A stretch of DNA of 7,088 nucleotides from UBA4823 sp034436035 (GTDB lineage Bacteria; Chloroflexota; Anaerolineae; Anaerolineales; UBA4823): positions 1 through 7,088 of the forward strand of contig DAOTVW010000076.1 of the NCBI GenBank assembly GCA_034436035.1, in the 5' to 3' direction. This document shows, piece by piece, positions 1-5,790 of this stretch. Each line of letters begins with the position of its first letter. Positions within the stretch are counted from its first letter, which is position 1. The notes under the pieces were generated by a model, which was not told the DNA's origin, searched no databases, and was given only the letters and a program-made list of their open reading frames with translations. The position numbers and the translations under genes are program-made.

Positions 1-9
1 GAAAATCCG

Positions 10-723
10 TTACCCTCCTAAATAAGCCTTCTTTACATCCGGGTTCTCCAATAAATCTTTGGATTTCCCTTCCAAAACCAGATTCCCGTTTTCCAAAACA
101 TAGCCTCGGCTGGCAAATTTCAGAGCCAGACGGGCGTTCTGCTCTACTAACAGAATAGTCGTACCACGCTGATTAATCTCCCTTAAAACATCAAATACAT
201 TCATCATCATTAGCGGTGCTAACCCCATGGATGGTTCATCTAACAGCATCATCTTCTTTCCGCTCACCAATGCCCTTCCAACAGCTAACATTTGCTGTTC
301 ACCACCGCTTAGGGTTTCCGCTTTTTGATTGATGCGTTCCCGCAAACGGGGGAAAATCGTAAAAACACGCTCAATATCTTCTTCGATCCCCTTCGGATCT
401 TTGCGGGCAAACGCAGCCAATTGCAAATTCTCGTGTACGGTTAAATTTCCAAATAGTCGCCTGCCTTCTGGTACATGCGAGATGCCTAATTCGCTTACAA
501 CTTTATCAGCGGTATAGTCTAATAAATTCTTACCCGCGAAGGTCATCTTTGTACCTTCTTCGACATCTACTAAGCGCGATATCGCTCTCAATGTCGTGCT
601 TTTCCCAGCGCCATTCGCGCCAATAATGCAGACGATCTCCCCTTCTTCCACTTTGAAATTAATCCCATGCAGAGCTTTAATCCGATCGTACGAGACACGT
701 AAATTTTCTATGTCGAGCAACAT
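10..723 (-). CDS. livF: Branched-chain amino acid type ABC importer, ATP-binding protein LivF
   Basis: This is the second ATPase of a HAAT/Liv-type importer; it sits on the cytoplasmic face and hydrolyses ATP with LivG to drive uptake. At 237 residues it has the usual family length. The Walker A motif GANGAGKST is near residues 35-43, the LivF-typical VPEGRR stretch near 84-89, the signature LSGGEQ at 138-143 and Walker B MMLLDE at 158-163. The H-loop position reads VEQN, which is normal for LivF. The ATG at 723 is chosen because it overlaps the livG stop as TGATG. A GTG immediately upstream (726) is in frame and also possible. An AAGGAGGT ribosome-binding site lies 9 bases before the ATG. 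It is the last operon gene seen; only 9 bases follow it in the window, so further operon genes cannot be excluded. The exact solute is not readable from an ATPase. Confidence 0.95.
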   Translation of the reverse strand: MLLDIENLRVSYDRIKALHGINFKVEEGEIVCIIGANGAGKSTTLRAISRLVDVEEGTKMTFAGKNLLDYTADKVVSELGISHVPEGRRLFGNLTVHENLQLAAFARKDPKGIEEDIERVFTIFPRLRERINQKAETLSGGEQQMLAVGRALVSGKKMMLLDEPSMGLAPLMMMNVFDVLREINQRGTTILLVEQNARLALKFASRGYVLENGNLVLEGKSKDLLENPDVKKAYLGG

Positions 724-1493
724 CACGCTTCTACCTCCTTGCCCAAATAGGCTTCAATGACGACCGGGTTGTTGCGAATCTCCTCAGGTGTTCCTTCAGC
801 AACAACTTCTCCAAAAACTAAGGTTTGTATCCGTTCGCACAAATCCATCACCACTTTCATGCGATGTTCAATGACAAAAATTGCTAACCCTAATTGTTCA
901 TGGACATGGCGGACAATATCCATCATTTCAATCAACTCTTCTGGATTCATCCCCGCGGTTGGCTCATCCAAGAATAAGATTTTTGGATCCAAGGCTAAAG
1001 CACGCGCTAATTCGACTCGCCGCTGGGCGCCATACGGTAAATTGGTTACGATTTGATCTGCAAAGTGGCGAATACCCACCAATTCTAATAAATGATATGC
1101 CTTCTCTTCAATTTCTTTCTCTTGCTTATGCCGCAATGAGGTGCCAAAGAAAGCACCGGTTATTCCATAACTAATTTTTGAATACTGAGAAAGACGAACA
1201 TGATCTAACACTGACATGTGTCGCCATAGCTGGAGATTTTGGAAAGTCCGTCCTAGCCCTTTTGCAGCAATTTGGTACGGTTCTAACCCAACCAGATTTT
1301 CTCCTGCCAGGGTTATCGTACCTTCTGAAGGGCGGTAAATGCCGGTAATGAGGTTGAAAATAGTGGTTTTACCAGCACCATTTGGTCCAATCAATCCCCG
1401 GATTTGGCCTGCTTCTATGAAAAGGTTGTAATCATGAACCGCCCGCAGACCGCCAAAGTAATGAGTCATATTCTTAACTTCGAGAAGTGCCAT
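723..1493 (-). CDS. livG: Branched-chain amino acid type ABC importer, ATP-binding protein LivG
   Basis: First ATPase of the Liv-type importer, cytoplasmic, pairing with LivF under the LivH/LivM channel. The 256-residue product has Walker A GPNGAGKTT at 36-44, the Q-loop glutamine in GRTFQN at 85, the LivG-specific signature variant LPYGAQ at 152-157, Walker B ILFLDE at 172-177 and an H-loop histidine at 210 in VIEHRM. The roughly 30-residue stretch between Q-loop and signature, followed by a C-terminal EAYLG motif, is typical of the LivG branch. The ATG follows the livM stop by 1 base and has GGAGG 6 bases upstream inside the livM 3' end, so translation is probably coupled. Its own stop overlaps the livF start. 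Nothing in it looks broken. Confidence 0.96.
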   Translation of the reverse strand: MALLEVKNMTHYFGGLRAVHDYNLFIEAGQIRGLIGPNGAGKTTIFNLITGIYRPSEGTITLAGENLVGLEPYQIAAKGLGRTFQNLQLWRHMSVLDHVRLSQYSKISYGITGAFFGTSLRHKQEKEIEEKAYHLLELVGIRHFADQIVTNLPYGAQRRVELARALALDPKILFLDEPTAGMNPEELIEMMDIVRHVHEQLGLAIFVIEHRMKVVMDLCERIQTLVFGEVVAEGTPEEIRNNPVVIEAYLGKEVEA

Positions 1494-1494
1494 G

Positions 1495-2811
1495 CTACGC
1501 CTCCGGTCCTTTTTTCTGTTTTGGACGGATTAATTTTTTGATATCGAAATCTCGAAAAGCAATTAATCCTGTTGGACGATAAATCATAATGAGGATGATC
1601 ATGATTGGTATGATAATCCATTTGTAAATTTCAAGTGGACGTAAGGCTTCACTAAGCAGATTCATCCCTACCGCCCCAACAATCGATCCAACCACAGAAT
1701 TCAATCCGCCAAAATAGACCATCGCCAAAACTTCAGCTAGCTTTTGAATGCCGAATGAACTTGGATTGACATAACGCAAAACATGCGCCAGTAAACCCCC
1801 GGCAACCCCCGCCCAGAATGCAGCGAAAAGAAACGTGACCATTTTTGTCCTACGCGTGTTGATCGTCATCGCATCGGCTGCCATTTCTCCATCTCGCACT
1901 GCATTCATTGTTTTTCCAAAAGTTGAGGTTACGTAATTATTAATCATCCATATACAAATCATTGCCCAAATAAATACAACTGGTAAAGTGGATAAATCTG
2001 GTTGACCGCTCAGTCCACGTGGCCCACCAAATACCTCTAAGTTTTCGAATAAACTTTTAATAATAAAAGTAAATGCCAGAGAGATAATCGCCAAATAATC
2101 CCCTCTGGTTCGGAATGAAGGAACAGCCACCAGTAAAGCTCCCACTGCAGAAATCAAACCGCTCAATATCAATATAAACGGAAATACAAACGGAGCAAGG
2201 AAAGCTGGCAAGTGAAGCGATCCGAACAAATCATTATTCACAAATAAAATAATACTCAATACGGAAGCTGCATAAGCACCTAATGCCATGAAACCGGGGT
2301 GGGAACATGAAAATTCACCCATATAACCATTTACGACATTCAAACTGAGCGTAACCATGATCGCTATTAGGGTAAGTTTCAGTACCAGCACTCGGTAATC
2401 ACTCAGATCAGCCCAAACTTGTAGAGTCAGATACAATAAAATGATATGTACTATGGTTGAAAAAACTATCGATTTATCCATCATCCATTGCGCGACCCGG
2501 TTACTAAGGTTTCCTAATGCCCTTGCAACGGCTAAAACTGGGATAGCATAAATCACAATGTTATACAAGATTGCGGGGGGAATTAGGATGGGCGTCTTTA
2601 ATGCAATTAAAAAGCCAAACAAAACTGGAGCCTTAGGCATTCCGATCAATTGGGCGAATGGATTTCCGATAAAATGCTCTAAAATGGCAGAAAACAATCC
2701 ACCAATCAACCAGGCCATCATCGGTACATCACTAAACCACTTATTCCACTGTTCCGCTAAGCTACTAAACCACTTTTTTTGTCTAGGGTATGAATCGCTA
2801 ACAGCCGTCAT
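1495..2811 (-). CDS. livM: Branched-chain amino acid type ABC importer, permease LivM
   Basis: One of the two membrane subunits of the importer (BPD_transp_2 / LivM family). I place the start at the ATG at 2811, giving 438 residues, because GAAAGGA lies 6 bases upstream. A longer frame from 2892 would overlap livH by 44 bases and add 27 residues with no hydrophobic or conserved content. The first 30 residues are polar and Trp-rich. Hydrophobic segments follow at about 31-48, 63-97, 115-132, 141-161, 172-192, 205-230, 240-256, 278-294, 323-345, 358-388 and 398-411. Family motifs are VNGYMGEFSCSHPGFMALG (160-178), RTRGDYLAI (235-243), GGPRGLSG (262-269), AVRDGEMAADAM (304-315) and the ATPase-contacting FGGLNSVVG region (367-375). 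The Q-L-S-L-G-H motif common in LivM is here E-F-S-C-S-H. The C-terminus is a basic tail rich in Lys. Confidence 0.93.
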   Translation of the reverse strand: MTAVSDSYPRQKKWFSSLAEQWNKWFSDVPMMAWLIGGLFSAILEHFIGNPFAQLIGMPKAPVLFGFLIALKTPILIPPAILYNIVIYAIPVLAVARALGNLSNRVAQWMMDKSIVFSTIVHIILLYLTLQVWADLSDYRVLVLKLTLIAIMVTLSLNVVNGYMGEFSCSHPGFMALGAYAASVLSIILFVNNDLFGSLHLPAFLAPFVFPFILILSGLISAVGALLVAVPSFRTRGDYLAIISLAFTFIIKSLFENLEVFGGPRGLSGQPDLSTLPVVFIWAMICIWMINNYVTSTFGKTMNAVRDGEMAADAMTINTRRTKMVTFLFAAFWAGVAGGLLAHVLRYVNPSSFGIQKLAEVLAMVYFGGLNSVVGSIVGAVGMNLLSEALRPLEIYKWIIIPIMIILIMIYRPTGLIAFRDFDIKKLIRPKQKKGPEA

Positions 2812-2848
2812 AATGTTTCCTTTCAATAAACCAGTGATAGTTAAGTTC

Positions 2849-3772
2849 TCATAGACGCAATTGGGCACTGTATGGCTCTCCAAAGAAGCCATGCGGTTTG
2901 AACGTCAATATGAGGAGGATAATTGAATAAGCGATTAAATCCCTTAATGTGGATGGGAAAATGGTTGCCACAAAGATTTCAATAAATCCCAATAGAAAAC
3001 CAGCCATTGCAGCACCTAATACGGAACCTCTACCCCCTAAAATTGCTGCCACAAATGCTTTCCATCCAAATAAGATACCCATATATGGATCCAGGACGGG
3101 ATAAGCTATTCCAAACAGGATTCCTGCCGCAGAAGCTAAGGCAGAACCCAAGCCAAATGTAAGAGCGGCAATCAAATTGATAGAAACACCCATCAGAGGA
3201 ACAATGAAAAAATCATACGCCATAGCACGCATTGCCATTCCCCATTTTGTCCGCCGTACGAAAAAGTTCAACGCTATCATCAAGCCAATAGAAACCAGTA
3301 CAATCATAATTTTTGTGTTCGTTATACTAACGCCGGCGATTTCATAGGTTTGCGATACGATTAGTTCAGGGAATTTTTGTCGCCGTGCGCCTAAAATGGC
3401 GAGGTTACCGGTTTCAAGGATAATGCCCACCATTAAGCCAGTGATAGCAGCAGACGCTCGCGGTGCTTTCCGTAATGGCCGATAAGCTATGCGCTCAACA
3501 GCCATTCCGACGAAGGAGGTTAAAAACATTGAGAGCAAAATCGTGAGAATCAAAATCAGCCAATTGGGTAAAACCAAGATACCAGCAGCACTCAATCCAA
3601 TAAATCCAGTGGCAACAAAGAAACCGATGTAGGCGCCGGTCATAAAGATATCCCCATGGGCAAAGTTAAATAACATCAACACACCATAAACCATGGAATA
3701 CCCTAAGGCAATCAGAGCGTAAAAGCTCCCCCACTGTAAAGCGTTAACCACATTTTGTAAAAAGAACGCCAT
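2849..3772 (-). CDS. livH: Branched-chain amino acid type ABC importer, permease LivH
   Basis: The second channel subunit of the importer (BPD_transp_2 / LivH family), an integral membrane protein of 307 residues, the usual length. The hallmark N-terminal motif ALIALGYSMVYGVLMLFNFA spans 19-38, followed by HGDIFMTGAYIG (39-50). The C-terminal coupling region GWKAFVAAILGGRGSVLGAA is at 236-255, and the end reads FKPHGFFGEP, typical of LivH. Hydrophobic segments cover about 11-36, 42-60, 62-91, 108-127, 154-172, 192-224, 238-272 and 277-291. The cytoplasmic loop at 183-195 (AMAYDFFIVPLMG) keeps the D and LMG of the family, but the usually charged and small residues between them are hydrophobic. 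GAAGGAG lies 9 bases before the ATG. livM begins 37 bases downstream of its stop, and a strong hairpin separates it from the binding-protein gene upstream. Confidence 0.95.
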   Translation of the reverse strand: MAFFLQNVVNALQWGSFYALIALGYSMVYGVLMLFNFAHGDIFMTGAYIGFFVATGFIGLSAAGILVLPNWLILILTILLSMFLTSFVGMAVERIAYRPLRKAPRASAAITGLMVGIILETGNLAILGARRQKFPELIVSQTYEIAGVSITNTKIMIVLVSIGLMIALNFFVRRTKWGMAMRAMAYDFFIVPLMGVSINLIAALTFGLGSALASAAGILFGIAYPVLDPYMGILFGWKAFVAAILGGRGSVLGAAMAGFLLGFIEIFVATIFPSTLRDLIAYSIILLILTFKPHGFFGEPYSAQLRL

Positions 3773-3802
3773 AATGGGCTGCTCCTTCTAACAATAGGAT
3801 GG

Positions 3803-3829
3803 GGTGGACAGGCAGTTCACCTGTCCACC
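3803..3829 (-). promoter_or_regulatory. Intercistronic hairpin between binding-protein gene and livH
   Basis: The arms GGTGGACAGG (3803-3812) and CCTGTCCACC (3820-3829) are perfectly complementary over 10 bp with a 7-base loop. In the direction of transcription (minus strand) the hairpin follows the binding-protein stop by about 63 bases. It is followed by CCATCC rather than a T-run, so it is not a standard terminator. By analogy with other ABC importer operons, a stable hairpin here would protect the upstream mRNA from 3' exonuclease or cause partial termination, leaving more binding protein than permease. The structure is seen; the role is inferred. Confidence 0.7.
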
Positions 3830-3892
3830 TAAATTTTGCTTTAAACACTTTCCTGATTAAAACGGTTTTGCATTTTGGTGCGGTTAAGCTGG

Positions 3893-5071
3893 TTATGGAC
3901 AAGCTTGTTTGTAGAAAGTGAATTGACCTTGATCGTCAATTTTCACGATGACCGCACATTTAATTGGGTCGTTGCCCTGTGTAAAGTCCATCTTACCAGT
4001 GATACCGTCAAATTCTTTAATTTGAGCTAGTGCATCGCGAACGCATTTCCTATCGACCTTAATATCACCGGTTATCTTGCCACAATTCTGAATCGCCGTT
4101 TGTGCAAGACCAAATGAATCCCAAGATAAAGCGCCTACATCATCCGGAACATAACCATATTTCTGTTTGTATCGGTCGATGAATTCTTTTGTTTTTCCGG
4201 TTGCGCCAGCTGCGGCATAGTGCGTGCTAAAGAACAAACCATAACAATCTGATCCGCATAAATTAATTAATTCTGCTGAACCCCAACTATCGCTCCCAAC
4301 AATAGGCTTGTTAAAACCAAGTTGGTGTGCTTGCTTTACTATCAAGCCAACTTCATTGTAATATTGAGGTGTGAAGAGGAATTCAGCGCCAGAATCTTTT
4401 ATTTTGGTCAGTTGGGCACTGAAATCAGTATCTTTGGTTGTAAAACTTTCAAATGCAACTACCGATCCTGCGCCATGTTGTTTTTCCCATGCTTCTTTGA
4501 AAAATTCAGCCAACCCTTTTGAATAATCGCTCGCTACATCATATAACACACCCGCTTTCGTGAAACCAAATTCCTGTGTCACGAAATTCGCTACAACGGG
4601 TCCTTGAAAAGGATCCAAGAAACAAGCACGGAATACCCAGGGACGGTCTTTGGTTGTGTTAGGATTTGTTGACCACGGGCTTATCATTGGAGTTTCATTG
4701 TTATTCGCAATTTCACCAGCTGGAACAGCCATTTTTGAAGCATTAGGACCAATGATAATCAAAACCTCATCTTGGGTAATTAATTTTGTGTTTACCGCCG
4801 CAGCGGATTCTGCCTTCGCTTCATTGTCCTCTATGACTAATTCGACTGGATATTTTTTCCCTCCTACTTCCAGACCACCGGCTGCATTGACATCCTCTAA
4901 CCACATCTGCGCAGCATACTTTAAACCTTCCCCTACTTTTGGAATGTCCCCCGTTAGCTCAGCATTTACGCCGATTTTGATCGTCTGGGGAGCTTTTTTC
5001 GCACACCCCGATAACATAAAAGCACCAATTAACAATACAGATATTAGGATGAGTAAATAGTTTTTCTTCAT
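3893..5071 (-). CDS. Branched-chain amino acid type ABC importer, substrate-binding lipoprotein (LivJ/LivK-like)
   Basis: Captures the solute outside the cell and delivers it to LivH/LivM. It belongs to the periplasmic-binding type I family (Peripla_BP_6). I choose the ATG at 5071 (392 residues) because AAGGAG precedes it by 3 bases and it begins with MKKN. A frame start 5 codons upstream (5086) has no ribosome-binding site. Residues 1-22 are a lipoprotein signal with lipobox LSGC (Cys23). The mature protein shows IKIGVNAELTG (31-41), the interlobe IIIGPNAS (105-112), the ligand-loop PMISPWSTNP (128-137), GVLYDVASDYS (174-184), the second-lobe PIVGSDSWGS (256-265) and ALSWDSFG (314-321). Seven further cysteines (150, 272, 276, 330, 343, 372, 391) are many for an exported protein. 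The family binds Leu/Ile/Val but also amides, urea and aromatic acids, so the ligand is uncertain. First gene of the operon. Confidence 0.93.
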   Translation of the reverse strand: MKKNYLLILISVLLIGAFMLSGCAKKAPQTIKIGVNAELTGDIPKVGEGLKYAAQMWLEDVNAAGGLEVGGKKYPVELVIEDNEAKAESAAAVNTKLITQDEVLIIIGPNASKMAVPAGEIANNNETPMISPWSTNPNTTKDRPWVFRACFLDPFQGPVVANFVTQEFGFTKAGVLYDVASDYSKGLAEFFKEAWEKQHGAGSVVAFESFTTKDTDFSAQLTKIKDSGAEFLFTPQYYNEVGLIVKQAHQLGFNKPIVGSDSWGSAELINLCGSDCYGLFFSTHYAAAGATGKTKEFIDRYKQKYGYVPDDVGALSWDSFGLAQTAIQNCGKITGDIKVDRKCVRDALAQIKEFDGITGKMDFTQGNDPIKCAVIVKIDDQGQFTFYKQACP

Positions 5072-5146
5072 AATCTCCTTCTCCATAATTGTTAGTCTGA
5101 TAGGATATGCTAAATAAAAAATTTAAATATTATGTAGCCTTATATT

Positions 5147-5157
5147 TCACCTCCTTT
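5147..5157 (-). promoter_or_regulatory. Strong Shine-Dalgarno sequence with no usual start codon downstream
   Basis: On the minus strand this reads AAAGGAGGTGA, matching the complement of the conserved 16S rRNA 3' end at 10 of 11 bases. No ATG, GTG or TTG follows at a normal distance; the next bases are AATATAAGGC. The next gene starts about 75 bases further on with its own AAGGAG. Its last three bases are the TGA stop of the upstream small ORF. It may be a relic, a ribosome standby or pausing site, or coincidence. Confidence 0.5.
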
Positions 5158-5269
5158 CAATATATGCCAATTGGTTATGAAAATTGAAGTGATCAATAGG
5201 AAACTTTTTTGCAATTACCACCCATAATCGCACCTGGAACACTGGTTTATATTTGGGATGGATAATCAT
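5147..5269 (-). CDS. Possible 40-codon small ORF in the leader of the importer operon
   Basis: I do not recognise this product. The frame starts at ATG 5269, runs 40 codons and stops at TGA. A strong ribosome-binding site (GGAGGAG, 5273-5279) lies 3 bases upstream, or 5 bases counted from the GGAGG core, which is the main reason to take it seriously. The peptide begins MIIHPKYKPV and ends YIERR. It is basic and aromatic, has a short hydrophobic run RLWVVIA (14-20), and 11 of 40 residues are Leu, Ile or Val. It has no signal peptide or full membrane span. The last two sense codons are tandem AGG, forming with the stop a perfect Shine-Dalgarno, which could slow ribosomes. It lies downstream of two promoter candidates and 75 bases before the binding-protein start. 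It could be a regulatory leader peptide, a small protein or a chance frame. Confidence 0.35.
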   Translation of the reverse strand: MIIHPKYKPVFQVRLWVVIAKKFPIDHFNFHNQLAYIERR

Positions 5270-5341
5270 GCACTCCTCCAACGGTGTTATCCAAAGGAAA
5301 CCAAAACCGCTAAGAGTAAACCATCACCGAATTTATTAATT

Positions 5342-5399
5342 AGTATAAACGAATTATTCCCAAAAGTAAACTGATATTTGACATGATTAATATAGTCAA
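5342..5399 (-). promoter_or_regulatory. Candidate tandem sigma70-type promoters for the importer operon
   Basis: Two overlapping minus-strand promoters can be read. P1 is TTGACT (5394-5399), 17 bases, TATCAG (5371-5376). P2 is TTTACT (5365-5370), 17 bases, TATACT (5342-5347). Each matches consensus at 9 of 12 positions with ideal spacing. Transcription would start near 5364 or 5335, leaving a leader of roughly 265-290 bases before the binding-protein gene, which includes the 40-codon small ORF. On the plus strand a TTGACA (5378-5383) lies within P1 and forms a TTGAC/GTCAA inverted repeat (arms 5 bp, 12 apart), a possible operator. No terminator or known riboswitch is apparent in the leader. 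Confidence 0.45.
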
Positions 5400-5471
5400 T
5401 AGGATGATTAGTATGATGATTTGAGTCTTTTCAAGAACTTCTCGATATTTATAACTACTTCGCCTCTATTG

Positions 5472-5753
5472 ACAGGGTGTTATAAGAAGCAAAATCATAG
5501 CGAGTTTGTGAAGCTATCTCCCGACCGGCGCCGGTGATGGCTGTGCCGCACTCGCCATTTCCCCATCGGGTTAATGATTGCTTCTGTAACAACGAATGCT
5601 TCATCTCAATGAGAGTTTGGTAGTGGTCATTACGAACCAAGTGAAGCAGTCTCCCTCTCATGCAAATAGAATGCTTCTGTCGCAAAGTACGCTCCTCCAT
5701 AATGATGGGTGCATCGAGTAAATCCTATTTTTCATAGAATGCTATAACACTGT
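5472..5753. repeat. Degenerate palindromic repeat region, possibly MITE-like
   Basis: The stretch is dominated by the word GAAGC and its complement, at 5486, 5510, 5643 (forward) and 5580, 5598, 5673 (reverse). Positions 5485-5585 fold into one nested hairpin: AGAAGCAAAATCAT with ATGATTGCTTCT, GCGAGT with ACTCGC, AGCTATC with GATGGCT, and a central 12-bp palindrome ACCGGCGCCGGT (5524-5535). A second hairpin pairs TGCTTCA (5597-5603) with TGAAGCA (5642-5648), with TTGGT/ACCAA inside. Two direct copies of a TCAT...GTGAAGC..TCTCCC unit lie at 5495-5522 and 5627-5655. Imperfect inverted ends ACAG(GG)TGTTATA(A)G are near 5472 and 5753. No transposase and no clear target duplication were seen. The word content resembles GAAGCAATCTC-type intergenic palindromes common in environmental genomes. 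The rest of 5072-5790 outside the listed sites shows nothing I can name. Confidence 0.6.
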
Positions 5754-5782
5754 TAACACCTTTGCCATACTTCAACTATAAT
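5753..5782 (+). promoter_or_regulatory. Promoter of the mevalonate-pathway decarboxylase gene
   Basis: TTAACA (5753-5758, 5 of 6 to consensus), an 18-base spacer and a perfect TATAAT (5777-5782). The -10 box ends only 8 bases before the ATG at 5791, so transcription should begin at about 5788-5791, at or next to the start codon. No Shine-Dalgarno precedes the ATG (TCCTTATT). Both facts point to a leaderless mRNA. Confidence 0.7.
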
Positions 5783-5790
5783 TCCTTATT

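Noticed and set aside
757..1174. Two overlapping plus-strand frames opposite livG
   Set aside because: They lie wholly within an intact ATPase gene with all motifs, and neither resembles a known protein.
4650..5060. A 136-codon plus-strand frame opposite the binding-protein gene
   Set aside because: It is fully antisense to a well-supported lipoprotein gene, lacks recognisable domains, and is explained by the codon pattern of the real gene.
5109..5138. AT-rich hairpin GCTACATAA / TTATTTAGC before the binding-protein gene
   Set aside because: Eight of nine pairs but almost all A-T, with a 12-base loop; too weak to call a terminator or regulator.
5195..5235. T-box riboswitch: GGGTGGTA on the minus strand resembles the T-box core
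   Set aside because: The match stops after eight bases (ATTGC instead of CCGCG), no terminator/antiterminator pair or poly-T follows, and the piece lies inside the small ORF.
5455..5700. An 81-codon minus-strand frame as a hypothetical protein
   Set aside because: It runs through the palindromic repeat, has no ribosome-binding site before its ATG (the upstream bases read CCCATCATT), and its composition follows the repeat words rather than a protein family. I see no domain in it.
5762..5782. TTGCCA as the -35 box for the decarboxylase promoter
   Set aside because: Only 9 bases separate it from TATAAT, far too short; TTAACA at 5753 with an 18-base spacer fits.
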